Below, in pieces: positions 8,675 through 18,907 of a DNA stretch of 64,000 nt (positions are counted from its first letter, which is position 1; every line of letters begins with the position of its first letter). The notes under the pieces are model-generated. The model had not been told where the DNA came from and ran no database searches. It saw nothing but the letters and a program-made list of their open reading frames with translations. The position numbers and the translations under genes are program-made. The stretch is from Streptomyces sp. NBC_01304 (GTDB lineage: Bacteria; Actinomycetota; Actinomycetes; Streptomycetales; Streptomycetaceae): NCBI RefSeq assembly GCF_035975855.1, contig NZ_CP109055.1, positions 3,596,001 to 3,660,000 of the forward strand. Direction: 5' to 3'.

Positions 8675-9136
8675 TCACATTCCCTCCGCGTCCCGCGCGA
8701 GATGCGCGGCCGCCTCGTGCATCGCGAGCTCCAGCAGGGCCGGATCCGTGAGATTGCCGGTGCCGTCCGGAGCGATCAGCCAGCGGACCCCGCCGGTGGC
8801 CCGCCCGGGGTACGGCACGACGATCCAGGTGCCGCGGCCTGCACCGCGTACGCCCGTACCGACCCAGCGGCCGGCCGTTCCCGGTGGCACGAAGAACCCC
8901 ATCCGGGAATCGCCGAAGTCGGCGAGCACGGGGCCCGGTCGGTCGATGCAACGGGTCAGCACGTCGAGCGTCGGATAGCCGAGCTCGCCCGGCAGGATCA
9001 GCACGTCCCAGAGCCGGCCGGCCGGGAGCAGGGCGACCCCGAGGGGGTTGCGCTCCCACTCCCACCGGCAGGCCTCCGGATCCGGCGCGACCGAGACGAG
9101 CCATTCCACTGCCGACTTTGCCCCCGAGCCAGTCAT
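8675..9136 (-). CDS. Hypothetical protein, possible PrimPol-like fragment family
   Basis: This 153-residue soluble protein has no signal peptide. It contains NPLGVALLPAGRLWDVLILP and MGFFVPPGTAGRWVG, a spacing that reminds me of the N-terminal part of bifunctional primase-polymerase proteins in actinobacteria, but the catalytic acidic motif is not evident. It ends with a Glu/His/Ala-rich helix. It lies downstream of the PuuB-like gene on the same strand, with a 189-nt gap, and 121 nt before the chitinase start. I would treat the function as unknown. Confidence 0.65.
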   Translation of the reverse strand: MTGSGAKSAVEWLVSVAPDPEACRWEWERNPLGVALLPAGRLWDVLILPGELGYPTLDVLTRCIDRPGPVLADFGDSRMGFFVPPGTAGRWVGTGVRGAGRGTWIVVPYPGRATGGVRWLIAPDGTGNLTDPALLELAMHEAAAHLARDAEGM

Positions 9137-9325
9137 GGCGGGGCCTCCCTTTCACCGTGAAAGCTATGCCTGTCACGGGAGAGAGGGGCCTCACGCCATC
9201 TGCTTACGCGGGTTCTGGCTACTTTCTGGTAGTGAACCGGGTCACACCGTCTGAGCAGGGCGTACGCCCCCGGAGTGACCTCGGCTCACCTCCTGGGCTC
9301 GTGCCGGGAGCGTCCCGGGCGCGGC

Positions 9326-10753
9326 TCAGCTGTCGAAGCCGAGGCCGAGCCGGTCCATGGTCTTCAGCCAGAGATTGCGCCGGCCGCCGTTCTCGTCCGC
9401 GCGGGCCAGCGAGCGCTTGGTGAGCTCGATGCCGGCCCAGGCGAAGGGCTCGGGAGGGAAGGGCAGGGGCTTCGTGCGGACCATTTCCAGGCTCGTACGC
9501 TCCGTGCGCTCCCCCGCGAGGAGGTCGAGCATGACGTCCGCGCCGAAGCGGGTCGCGCCGACGCCGAGACCGGTGAAGCCGGCCGCGTACGCCACCCGCC
9601 CCTTGTGCGCGGTGCCGAAGAACGCCGAGAAGCGGGAGCAGGTGTCGATCGCGCCGCCCCAGGCGTGGCTGAAGCGGACGCCTTCGAGCTGCGGGAAGCA
9701 GCGGAAGAAGTGGGCGGCGAGTTTCGCGTACGTCTCCGGTCGGTGGTCGTGTTCCGCGCGGACCTTGCCGCCGTACGGATAGATCGCGTCGTAGCCGCCC
9801 CACAGGATGCGGTTGTCGGCGGAGAGCCGGAAGTAGTGGAACTGGTTGGCGCTGTCGCCCAGGCCCTGGCGGTTCTTCCAGCCGAGGGCGCCGAGCTGTT
9901 CGGGGGTGAGCGGCTCGGTCATCAGGGCGTAGTCGTAGACCGGGACCGTGTAGGGGCGCACCCGGCGGACCAGGGACGGGAAGACGTTGGTGCCGAGGGC
10001 GACGCGGCGGGCGAGGATCCGGCCGTACGGGGTGCGCACGGCCATGCCGTCGGTGCCGTGGGCGGTGAGGGCGGTGGCGGGGGTGTGCTCGTAGATGCGT
10101 ACGCCGAGCCGGCGGCAGGCGGCCTTGAGGCCCCAGACCAGCTTGGCGGGGTTGAGCATGGCGACGCCGTCGCGGTCGTGCAGGCCGCCGAGGAAGGTCG
10201 GCGAGTCGACCTGGGCGCGCATCGCGTCGGCGTCGAGGAGCTGGACGCCGGAGTCGAGGCCGTGGGTGCGCATCTCCTCGTACATCTCGGCCAGTTCGGC
10301 GACCTGGTGGGGTTCGGTGGCGACGTCGATCTCGCCGGTGCGCTCGAAGTCGCAGTCGATGGAGTAGCGGGCGACCGCCGCCTCGATGGCGTCGAGGTTG
10401 CGGGCGCCGAGCTGCTCCAGCTTGTCGATCTCGCCGGGCCAGCGGGCCAGGCCGTTGGGCAGGCCGTGGGTGAGGGAGGCGGCGCAGAAGCCGCCGTTGC
10501 GGCCGGAGGCGGCCCAGCCCGCCTCCTTGCCCTCGACGAGGATCACCTCGCGGTGCGGGTCCCGCTCCTTGGCGATGAGCGCGGTCCACAGTCCGCTGTA
10601 GCCGCCGCCGACGACCAGGAGGTCGCAGCTCTCGTCGCCGGTGAGGGCGGGTTCGGCGGCCGGCCTGCCCGGGTCGTCCAGCCAGTAGGACAGCGGCTGG
10701 GCGTCCGCGAGGGACTTCAGAGTGGCGGCACGGGTCATGGCGCTTGGGGCCAT
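9326..10753 (-). CDS. puuB: FAD-dependent amine oxidase, PuuB-like (gamma-glutamylputrescine oxidase family)
   Basis: This 475-residue DAO-family flavoenzyme has the FAD-binding dinucleotide fold near residue 45 (LLVVGGGYSGLWTALIAKE), followed by GKEAGWAASGRNGGFC. A C-terminal GFTGLGVGATRFGADVM closes the flavin site. The family oxidises gamma-glutamylputrescine or a related amine to the aldehyde, releasing ammonia and peroxide. It is the last gene of the minus-strand polyamine cluster, 55 nt after potC, so it is probably co-transcribed with the importer. The start at 10753 has AAGGGAG about 9 nt upstream; an internal ATG at 10738 is the alternative. The exact substrate (glutamylated or free putrescine) is not fixed by sequence. 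Confidence 0.85.
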   Translation of the reverse strand: MAPSAMTRAATLKSLADAQPLSYWLDDPGRPAAEPALTGDESCDLLVVGGGYSGLWTALIAKERDPHREVILVEGKEAGWAASGRNGGFCAASLTHGLPNGLARWPGEIDKLEQLGARNLDAIEAAVARYSIDCDFERTGEIDVATEPHQVAELAEMYEEMRTHGLDSGVQLLDADAMRAQVDSPTFLGGLHDRDGVAMLNPAKLVWGLKAACRRLGVRIYEHTPATALTAHGTDGMAVRTPYGRILARRVALGTNVFPSLVRRVRPYTVPVYDYALMTEPLTPEQLGALGWKNRQGLGDSANQFHYFRLSADNRILWGGYDAIYPYGGKVRAEHDHRPETYAKLAAHFFRCFPQLEGVRFSHAWGGAIDTCSRFSAFFGTAHKGRVAYAAGFTGLGVGATRFGADVMLDLLAGERTERTSLEMVRTKPLPFPPEPFAWAGIELTKRSLARADENGGRRNLWLKTMDRLGLGFDS

Positions 10754-10808
10754 GATTTCAACTCCCTTGGAACTGCTTGATCTGGTTCGTTTGGTTCGTT
10801 TGCTTCGC

Positions 10809-11636
10809 TTACGAGTGCTGCTTCTTGCGGCGGTTGGTCACGACCATTCCGGCCAGGACAAGGAGTACGGCGATCGCGAACATCGCCGTACCGATGACGT
10901 TGATCTGCACAGGTGTACCGCGCTGCGCCGATCCCCAGACGTACATGGGGAAGGTGACGGTCGAGCCCGCGTTGAAATTGGTGATGATGAAATCGTCGAA
11001 GGAGAGCGCGAAGGCGAGCAGCGCGCCCGCGGCGATTCCGGGTGCCGCGATCGGCAGGGTCACGCGCACGAAGGTCTGCACGGGGCCCGCGTAGAGGTCC
11101 TGCGCCGCCTGCTCCAGGCGCGGGTCCATCGACATCACGCGCGCCTTGACCGCCGTCACGACGAAGCTCAGGCAGAACATGATGTGCGCGATGAGGATCG
11201 TCCAGAAGCCGAGCTGGGCGCCCATGTTGAGGAAGAGCGTGAGCAGGGAGGCGGCCATGACGACCTCGGGCATGGCCATCGGCAGGAAGATCAGCGAGTT
11301 GACCGCGCCGCGCGCCCGGAACCGGTAGCGGGCCAGCGCGAAGGCGATCGCCGTGCCGAGGGCGGTCGCGCCGATCGTCGCCCAGACGGCGATCTGGAGG
11401 CTGAGCGAGAGCGAGCCGCACAGGTCGGCGACGCCGCAGGGGTCCTCCCAGGCGTGCGTCGAGAATTCCTGCCAGGCGTAATTGAAGCGCCCCTTCGGCT
11501 TGTTGAAGGAGAACACCATCACGACGATGTTCGGCAGGATCAGGAAGGCGAGCGTCAGCAGACCCGCGATCACCACGAGCCGCTTGCGGAGCCAGCGCAC
11601 GCTCGTGCCCAATAGGGAACTCCGTTCCGTGACCAT
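10809..11636 (-). CDS. potC: Spermidine/putrescine ABC transporter permease PotC
   Basis: This 275-residue inner-membrane permease has about six hydrophobic helices. The binding-protein-dependent permease EAA loop is seen around LEQAAQDLYAGPVQTFVRVT, which docks with the ATPase. The short ASFDDF-like element of PotC appears as FALSFDDFIITNFNAG. ATG 11636 shares a base with the potB stop (TGATG), showing translational coupling and fixing the start; the frame stays open far upstream but that part is antisense-like. It forms the membrane channel with PotB for polyamine uptake. Confidence 0.92.
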   Translation of the reverse strand: MVTERSSLLGTSVRWLRKRLVVIAGLLTLAFLILPNIVVMVFSFNKPKGRFNYAWQEFSTHAWEDPCGVADLCGSLSLSLQIAVWATIGATALGTAIAFALARYRFRARGAVNSLIFLPMAMPEVVMAASLLTLFLNMGAQLGFWTILIAHIMFCLSFVVTAVKARVMSMDPRLEQAAQDLYAGPVQTFVRVTLPIAAPGIAAGALLAFALSFDDFIITNFNAGSTVTFPMYVWGSAQRGTPVQINVIGTAMFAIAVLLVLAGMVVTNRRKKQHS

Positions 11637-12567
11637 CAGACCAAGTCCTCCGTTCCGGACCGGCGGATGTACAGCGTGACCATGATCAGGATCGCCGCCA
11701 TGAGGATGAAGGAGAGGGCCGCGGCCGTCGGGTAGTCGAGGACCGTCAGGAACTGCGACTGGATGACGTTGCCGACCATCTTCTCGCTGGTGGAGCCGAG
11801 GAGCTGGGCGTTCACGTAGTCGCCGCTGGCCGGGATGAAGGTGAGCAGGGTGCCGGAGACGACGCCCGGCATGGAGAGCGGGAAGGTGACGCGCCGGAAG
11901 GTCGTGATCGGGCGCGCGTAGAGGTCGCCCGCTGCCTCGTGGAGCCGGCCGTCGATGCGCTCCAGGGAGGTGTAGAGCGGCAGGATCATGAACGGCAGGA
12001 AGTTGTACGTGAGTCCGCAGACCACGGCCAGCGGGGTGGCCAGGACCCGGTCGCCCTCCGTCATGCCCAGCCAGGACGTCACGTCGAGGAGGTGCAACGA
12101 GTTGAGCGCCCCGACGACGGGCCCGCTGTCGGCGAGGATCGTCTTCCACGCCAGCGTACGGATGAGGAAGCTGGTGAAGAACGGCGCGATCACCAGGATC
12201 AGGACCAGGTTGCGCCAGCGGCCCGCCTTGAACGCGATGAGGTACGCGAGCGGATAGCCGAGCACCAGGCACAGGATCGTGGCGACGCCCGCGTACAGGA
12301 CCGAACGCAGGAACTGCGGCCAGTAGTTACTGAGCGCGTCCCAGTAGGTGGCGAAGTGCCAGGTGACCTTGTAGCCCTCTTCGAGGGAGCCGGTCTGTAC
12401 CGAGGTCGAGGCCTGGTAGAGCATCGGCAGGGCGAAGAAGACGACCAGCCAGAGCAGGCCGGGCAGCAGAAGCCAGTACGGCGTGAGGCGGCCTCGCTTG
12501 CGGGGCTTCTTCAGCGGTACCGGGGGCTCGGGCGCGGCCTCGGGGGCCGGCGCCTCGGCGACGGTTG

Positions 12568-12571
<4 letters not shown>
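11636..12571 (-). CDS. potB: Spermidine/putrescine ABC transporter permease PotB
   Basis: This 311-residue permease opens with an acidic, Pro-rich cytoplasmic leader (residues 1-30) and then about six helices. The EAA loop is visible in LHEAAGDLYARPITTFRRVT, and IPASGDYVNAQLLG is typical of PotB. ATG 12571 overlaps the potA stop by ATGA, and potC overlaps its own stop, so potA, potB and potC are one coupled unit. The leader is longer than in the E. coli protein but common in actinobacterial permeases. Confidence 0.92.
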
Positions 12572-13725
<1,154 letters not shown>

Positions 13726-13772
13726 GTTTCCTACAAGGGGATGAGGGGCGGACTCGAGCGGGAGAGGGTGAC

Positions 13773-15023
13773 TCAGGCGCCGGTGAGCTGGGCGAACTTG
13801 CCTTCGTACGCCTTCTCTTCCTTGCTGTCGAGCAGTCGGAACTCGTGCGACTGCGCGGCCATCTCCTTGGTGGGGACGATCAGCGGGCTGTCCGCCAAGT
13901 CCTTGTCGATCTTGGCCAGTTCCGGCTTCACTCCGTCCACGGGGCAGACGTAGTTGATCCACGCGGCGAGTTCGGCGGCGACCGGGGGCTCGTAGTAGTA
14001 GTCGATGAGCTTTTCCGCGTTCGCCTTGTGGCGCGCCTTGTTGGGGATCAGCAGGTTGTCCGAGGACGTGATGTAGCCGCTGTCCGGGAAGTGGAACCTG
14101 ATGTCCGGGTTGTCCACCGCCAGCTGGACGATGTCACCGGCCCAGCCGACACAGGCGGCGAGGTCGCCCTTCTCCAGGTCGCCGGTGTAGTCGTTGCCGG
14201 TGAAGCGGCGTATCTGCTTGCTGTCGACGGCCTTCTGGAGGCGGGCTATCGCGGCGTCGAAGTCGTCGTCCTTGAAGTCCGCCGGGTCCTTGCCCATGTC
14301 GAGCAGCGTCATGCCGACGCTGTCGCGCATCTCGGAGAGGAAGCCGACCTTGCCCTTCAGCTTGGGGTCGTCGAGCAGCTGCGAGATGGAGGTGACCTCC
14401 TTGCCGCCGGTGGCCTTGACGTTGTACGCGATGACCGTGTTGATGCCCGTCCACGGGTAGGAGTGGGCGCGGCCCGGGTCCCAGCTGGGGCTGCGGAACT
14501 GCGGGATGAGATTCGCGTACGCGTGCGGCAGATTGGCCGCGTCCAGCTTCTGCACCCAGCCGAAGCGGATGAGGCGGGCCGCGAGCCAGTCGGTGACGCA
14601 GATGAGGTCGCGGCCGGTGTCCTGGCCGGCCCGCAGCTGGCCCTGGATCTTGCCGAAGAACTCGACGTTGTCGTTGATGTCCTCGGCGTAGTCGACCTCG
14701 ATCCCGGTGCGCTTGCCGAACGCGGCGAGGGTGGGACGGTGGTTCTTGTCCTTCTCGTCGACGTCCATGTACTCGGCCCAGTTGGAGAAGTTGACTTGCT
14801 TCTCATCCCTGGAGTGATCGTCGGCGGCGACACCACCGGAATTGCTCGTGGCCGCGGGGATGCCGCAGCTGCTCAGCGCCCCGAGTCCGCCGACGGCGAG
14901 GGCGCCGCTCCCGGCCCCGCGCAGCAGGGAACGCCGGGTGAGGGAAGCCCGGCCACGGCTCAGAGTGCGCCGCATCGCGGCCAGTTGGGGTGGGGACAGA
15001 CGGTCGGGCTCGTACTGCTCCAT
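13773..15023 (-). CDS. potD: Polyamine-binding lipoprotein PotD
   Basis: This 416-residue substrate-binding protein carries a twin-arginine signal (RRSLLRGAGSGALAVGG) and a lipobox-like LSSC, so it is probably exported folded by Tat and lipid-anchored outside the membrane. The mature part follows the spermidine/putrescine-binding fold, with FSNWAEYMD near the start and AAWINYVCPVDG in the C-terminal lobe. It lies 47 nt upstream of potA in the same orientation. A paralogue sits at 30168-31376, without its own permeases. Confidence 0.92.
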   Translation of the reverse strand: MEQYEPDRLSPPQLAAMRRTLSRGRASLTRRSLLRGAGSGALAVGGLGALSSCGIPAATSNSGGVAADDHSRDEKQVNFSNWAEYMDVDEKDKNHRPTLAAFGKRTGIEVDYAEDINDNVEFFGKIQGQLRAGQDTGRDLICVTDWLAARLIRFGWVQKLDAANLPHAYANLIPQFRSPSWDPGRAHSYPWTGINTVIAYNVKATGGKEVTSISQLLDDPKLKGKVGFLSEMRDSVGMTLLDMGKDPADFKDDDFDAAIARLQKAVDSKQIRRFTGNDYTGDLEKGDLAACVGWAGDIVQLAVDNPDIRFHFPDSGYITSSDNLLIPNKARHKANAEKLIDYYYEPPVAAELAAWINYVCPVDGVKPELAKIDKDLADSPLIVPTKEMAAQSHEFRLLDSKEEKAYEGKFAQLTGA

Positions 15024-15087
15024 GCGCTTGATGCCCTTTCGGGATGGCCCTTGCGGGAGGGTTCGCCGCTGGTCGGTGCGGCTGCTG

Positions 15088-16647
15088 TTATCGGTCCCCG
15101 AAGATCGTGCGGTGCCAGTCCTTGCGCGCCACCGCGGTGTTGTCGTACATGACGTGCTTGACCTGTGTGTACTCCTCGAAGGAGTAGGCCGACATGTCCT
15201 TGCCGAAGCCGGAGGCCTTGTAGCCGCCGTGCGGCATCTCGCTGAGGATCGGGATGTGGTCGTTGATCCATACGCAGCCCGCCTGGATCTCGCGGGTCGC
15301 GCGGCCGGTGCGGTAGACGTCGCGGCTCCAGGCGGAGGCCGCGAGGCCGTAGGGGGTGTCGTTGGCGAGGCGGATGCCCTCGTCGTCCGAGTCGAAGGGG
15401 AGCACCACGAGGACCGGGCCGAAGATCTCGGACTGGACGATCTCGCTGTCCTGGGCGGCGTCGGCGATCAGGGTCGGTGCGTAGTACGCGCCGCGCGCGA
15501 GGCCGTTGGTCTTCGGGGCCTCGCCGCCGGTGACCACGCGCGCGTAGCCGCGGGCCCGGTCGACGAAGTCGGCGACGCGGTCGCGCTGGGCGTGGCTGAT
15601 GAGCGGGCCGAGGTCGGTGGACTCGTCGAAGGGGTCACCGAGCCGGATCGTCGCCATGAGGTCGGCGACGCCCTGCACGAACGCGTCGTGGAGCGGCCGC
15701 TGTACGTACGCGCGCGTGGCGGCCGTGCAGTCCTGTCCGGTGTTGATCAGCGCACCGGCGACCGCGCCGTGCACCGCGGCCTCCAGATCGGCGTCGTCGA
15801 AGACCACGAAGGGGGCCTTGCCGCCGAGTTCGAGGTGGAGGCGCTTGACGGTGGCGGTGGCGATCTCGGCGACGCGCCTGCCGACGGCGGTCGAGCCGGT
15901 GAAGGAGGTCATGGCCACGTCCGGGTGGCCGACCAGGTGCTCGCCCGCCTCCTTGCCGGCGCCGGTGATGACGTTGACGACGCCGTCCGGGATGCCCGCC
16001 TCGGTGGCGGCCTGCGCGAACATCAGTGAGGTCAGCGGGGTGAGCTCGGCGGGCTTGAGGACGATCGTGTTGCCCGCGGCGATGGCCGGCAGGACCTTCC
16101 AGGCGGCCATCTGGAGCGGATAGTTCCAGGGCGCGATGGAACCCACGACGCCGATCGGCTCGCGCCGAACGTACGAGGTGTGGTCGCCGGAGTACTCCCC
16201 CGCGGACTGGCCCTGCAGATGCCGGGCGGCGCCCGCGAAGAAGGAGGTGTTGTCGACCGTCCCCGGGACGTCGAACTCCCGGCTGAGCTTGATCGGCTTG
16301 CCGCACTGCAGGGACTCGGCCCGCGCGAACTCCTCGGCGCGCTCGGCCAGTACGCCCGCGAAGCGGTGCATCGCCTCCGAGCGCTCGCCGGGAGTGGCAC
16401 CTGCCCAGCCCGGGAAGGCGGCGCGGGCGGCGGCCACGGCGGCGTCGACGTCCTTGGTACCTGCGAGGTCGTACGTGAACACCGCGTCGCCGGTCGCGGG
16501 GTCGATCACGGCGTGCTCGCGGCCCGAAGTGCCCGCGCGCAGCTCGCCGTCGATGTATTGCGCACCGGATGGGAGGGCGACTCCGTGGGGGGCGTTGCCG
16601 TCTTTGGCCTGGCGGCTTCCCGCTTCACTGCTTCCGGCGTTGCTCAT
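15088..16647 (-). CDS. Aldehyde dehydrogenase, gamma-aminobutyraldehyde/PuuC type
   Basis: This 519-residue NAD(P)-dependent aldehyde dehydrogenase has the catalytic Cys in NTGQDCTAATR, the general-base Glu in LELGGKAP, and FTGSTAVGRR in the cofactor site. The first 30 residues are a variable extension. It is the first gene of the minus-strand polyamine cluster, 64 nt before potD, which points to oxidation of 4-aminobutyraldehyde or its glutamyl derivative to the acid. ATG 16647 has ACGGAGC upstream. A close paralogue with the same QDCTAATR motif is at 34388-35824; division of labour between them is unknown. Confidence 0.88.
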   Translation of the reverse strand: MSNAGSSEAGSRQAKDGNAPHGVALPSGAQYIDGELRAGTSGREHAVIDPATGDAVFTYDLAGTKDVDAAVAAARAAFPGWAGATPGERSEAMHRFAGVLAERAEEFARAESLQCGKPIKLSREFDVPGTVDNTSFFAGAARHLQGQSAGEYSGDHTSYVRREPIGVVGSIAPWNYPLQMAAWKVLPAIAAGNTIVLKPAELTPLTSLMFAQAATEAGIPDGVVNVITGAGKEAGEHLVGHPDVAMTSFTGSTAVGRRVAEIATATVKRLHLELGGKAPFVVFDDADLEAAVHGAVAGALINTGQDCTAATRAYVQRPLHDAFVQGVADLMATIRLGDPFDESTDLGPLISHAQRDRVADFVDRARGYARVVTGGEAPKTNGLARGAYYAPTLIADAAQDSEIVQSEIFGPVLVVLPFDSDDEGIRLANDTPYGLAASAWSRDVYRTGRATREIQAGCVWINDHIPILSEMPHGGYKASGFGKDMSAYSFEEYTQVKHVMYDNTAVARKDWHRTIFGDR

Positions 16648-16869
16648 CGCGCGCTCCGTAGCTCCAGCTCGATTTGAGTGCCGATCCTGACAGAGGGGAT
16701 GCCCTCCGCCAAGGGATTCCGTTGTTGCCTTTTGGTTACGCGACGGATTCTGTCGACCAGGTGTCGAGTGACCCTGGAAAATGCAGGACGGAGTGTCAGT
16801 GGTGGATGGAAGACTCGCGTGCATGGGGATCGGCCGGGGGAACGGCCAGGGAACAGCGGGGGGAACGGC
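16648..16869. other. Divergent promoter region of the polyamine cluster
   Basis: A 222-nt gap between the aldehyde dehydrogenase (minus) and the NADAR gene (plus). It must hold the promoter of the six-gene polyamine cluster. It is visibly richer in T than the neighbouring genes around 16720-16760. I cannot identify an operator with confidence. Confidence 0.4.
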
Positions 16870-17427
16870 GTGGGATTCGAGAGTCTCGACGCACTGATCG
16901 CGCAGGTCAACCGGGGGACGAAGGTCAAGTACCTGCACTTCTGGGGGCACGCGCCACGTAAGGACGGGTCGATCGGGGCGAGTTGCCTCAGTCAGTGGTG
17001 GCCGGCGCCGTTCGAGGTGGACGGCCTCAGTTACGCGACGGCCGAGCACTGGATGATGGCGGCCAAAGCCCGCCTCTTCGAGGACGCCGATGCCGAGCGC
17101 GCGGCACTCGCCGCCAAGTCGCCTGCCGCCGCGAAGAAGGCGGGGCGTCTTGTCCGGGGGTTCGACGACGCGCTCTGGGAGCGCGAGCGCTTCGGGATCG
17201 TGGTCGAGGGCAGCGTGCACAAGTTCGCGGCCGACGACGCGCTGCGCTCGTTCCTGCTCGGCACCGGCGAGCGCGTCCTCGTCGAGGCCAGCCCGCTGGA
17301 CCGCGTCTGGGGCATCGGGCTCGCGCAGGACGACGAGCGAGCGGACGACCCGGCGCGGTGGCGGGGGCTCAACCTGCTGGGGTTCGCGCTGATGGAGGCG
17401 CGGGGGCGGCTGGGCGGGGAGGGCTGA
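16870..17427 (+). CDS. NADAR domain protein (YbiA/RibX-like N-glycosidase family)
   Basis: This 185-residue single-domain protein of the NADAR (NAD and ADP-ribose) family has the family motifs LSQWWPAPFEVDG, YATAEHWMMAAKA, LVRGFDDALWERERF and VLVEASPLDRVWGIGL in the usual order. Known members cleave N-glycosidic bonds in riboflavin intermediates or remove ADP-ribose from guanine in DNA, some as antitoxins to DarT. No DarT-like toxin is visible near it, so it may be housekeeping. GTG 16870 follows a G-rich GCGGGGGG; the frame is open 64 codons further upstream but the extra residues show no family resemblance. Confidence 0.88.
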   Translation: MGFESLDALIAQVNRGTKVKYLHFWGHAPRKDGSIGASCLSQWWPAPFEVDGLSYATAEHWMMAAKARLFEDADAERAALAAKSPAAAKKAGRLVRGFDDALWERERFGIVVEGSVHKFAADDALRSFLLGTGERVLVEASPLDRVWGIGLAQDDERADDPARWRGLNLLGFALMEARGRLGGEG

Positions 17428-17720
17428 GGTTGCGCGGGGGCGGGGCGCGAGCGAGGCCGGGGGCGCCGGGACCGGGCGGGGGGCGGAGGGCGGGGGCCGG
17501 AGGGCGGGGGCAGCGGGGCCAGGCGGGGGCCGGGGGCGGCGAGGCGGAGGGCGGCGAGGCGCGGGCGGAGGCGGCGCGCGGCCCGGGCGGCGGCGGGCGG
17601 AGGCGGCCCGGGCGGAGGCGGCCCGGGCGGAGGCGGCGCGAGGCCCGGGCGGAGGCGGCGCGAGGCGCGGGCGCAGGCGGCGGCGGGCGGCGGGCGGCGG
17701 GCGGAGGTTGCTCGTTGGCT
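17428..17720. repeat. Extremely GC-rich low-complexity tract
   Basis: About 290 nt of almost pure G and C with a strongly purine-rich plus strand. It is built from degenerate repeats of GGCGGAGGCGG and CCCGGGCGGAGGCGG (clear copies around 17607, 17622 and 17643). Many G-runs give potential for G-quadruplex structure on the plus strand. No gene is supported here: frames stay open in all phases only because AT-rich stop codons cannot occur. It separates the NADAR gene from the shared terminator. Confidence 0.7.
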
Positions 17721-17786
17721 ATGTGGGGGGAAAGGGGCGTTTTTGCGCCCGAAATGCCGCTATTGCCTGCCCCTTTTCCCCCACAT
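17721..17786. terminator. Long bidirectional hairpin between convergent genes
   Basis: The arms 17721-17738 and 17769-17786 pair over 18 bp with one mismatch (ATGTGGGGG...AGGGGC). A second small hairpin sits in the loop (GGGCG...CGCCC around TTTTT). It lies between the convergent NADAR and DUF4190 genes, and suits termination from both sides. Confidence 0.75.
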
Positions 17787-17802
17787 GGCAAGGGCTGGAG
17801 GG

Positions 17803-18693
17803 TTAGCGGGGCGCCGCGATCGCTGTGTCGTACGTCGGGGCGTCCTGCGAGTCGTTGTCCTTCTCCGACTGCACGATCGCCCAGATCATGAAGGAGAGCA
17901 TCGCGATGCCGACGACGATGCCGATCACCCCGGTGATGATCCCCGCCAGTGCCATCCCGCCGTTGGTCGCCTCACCGCGCGCGGCCTTCTTGCGGCCCAG
18001 GATGCCGAAGATCAGCGCGAGCGTGCCCAGGATGATCCCGAAGATGCCCCAGAAGCAGAACAGGACTATGGACAGAATGCCGAGGACCATCGCGGCCGTG
18101 CCCATGCCGTTGCTGGGCATCGGCACCTGGCCGTACCCCCAGCCGTAGCCGGGGCCGCCGCCCGGGTAGGACGGGTACGACGGATAGCCCGGGTAGCCGG
18201 GGTGGCCCGGGTGACCGCCGTAGGGCGGCTGGGCTCCGTACGCGGGCTGGGCCGGGCCCTCGGGGCCTACGGGCGGCGGGGGCACCGCGTCGGTGGGGGC
18301 GGCGGGGCCCGGCTGGGCCGTAGGGCCCGCGGGCGGCGCGAAGGGGTTCGGGCCGGGCGGGGCGAAGGGGCCGGGCCCCGGGGTCGGTCCGGAGGCGGCG
18401 GGCGGGGCGAACGCGCCGGCCGGGCCGGACGCGGGCCCTGCGGGAGTCGCCGCGGGAGGCACGTCAGCGCCGGGCATCGACGTCACGGTGGGCTGGCTGT
18501 GCAGGGTCGACCCCGAATCGGGCGCCGACCGCTCGGGCTTGGTCAGCTCCACCTTGTCCTGCGGCTCCTGCGGCTCCTGCGGCTCCTGAGCCTCCTGAGC
18601 CTCCTGAGGCGCCCGCGGCGCCCGGCTCTCCGGCGGGGCCCACGGGTCCCGGTCCTCGGGCTCGCCCGGGCTGTGCTGGTCGTTCGCTGACAT
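17803..18693 (-). CDS. DUF4190 membrane protein with long Pro-rich leader
   Basis: This 296-residue protein has a disordered N-terminal two-thirds, containing a Gln/Glu/Pro repeat (QEAQEAQEPQEPQEP) at about residues 31-46 and then Pro/Gly/Tyr-rich repeats such as HPGYPGYPSYPSYP. The C-terminal 100 residues form two hydrophobic helices around LGRKKAARGEATNGG, which is the DUF4190 layout. Such proteins are membrane-anchored with the leader in the cytoplasm; the function is unknown. The repeats are encoded by short tandem DNA repeats, so the length may vary between strains. Confidence 0.75.
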   Translation of the reverse strand: MSANDQHSPGEPEDRDPWAPPESRAPRAPQEAQEAQEPQEPQEPQDKVELTKPERSAPDSGSTLHSQPTVTSMPGADVPPAATPAGPASGPAGAFAPPAASGPTPGPGPFAPPGPNPFAPPAGPTAQPGPAAPTDAVPPPPVGPEGPAQPAYGAQPPYGGHPGHPGYPGYPSYPSYPGGGPGYGWGYGQVPMPSNGMGTAAMVLGILSIVLFCFWGIFGIILGTLALIFGILGRKKAARGEATNGGMALAGIITGVIGIVVGIAMLSFMIWAIVQSEKDNDSQDAPTYDTAIAAPR

Positions 18694-18907
18694 GGGCGGA
18701 CCCTATCCTTCGCGCTCGGTGATGCTAAGGGCCAGGCTTCGGCCGGGCCGTCCTCCTCATACGATGATCCCCGAACGCGTGGCCACCCGGTACCGGGTCC
18801 TTGGACCCGGATTTCCAGCCCGAGGGCCGCGCGGCCGGCAATACCCGCAGCCGTACCAGTACCAGTACCAGTTACCCGTACCCACGCCCGTTCCTGGGGA
18901 GGACCCC

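Noticed and set aside
11637..12272. Longer PotC frame reaching 12272
   Set aside because: The extra part is antisense-frame translation of potB; the TGATG overlap fixes the start at 11636.
16983..17891. 302-codon plus-strand frame across the GC-only tract
   Set aside because: It starts inside the NADAR gene and is almost only Gly, Arg and Ala in the tract. Lack of AT means lack of stop codons, not coding.
18692..18907. N-terminal extension of the deaminase to 18692
   Set aside because: It overlaps the divergent promoter, is Tyr/Gln/Pro low complexity, and GTG 18908 has a strong ribosome binding site.
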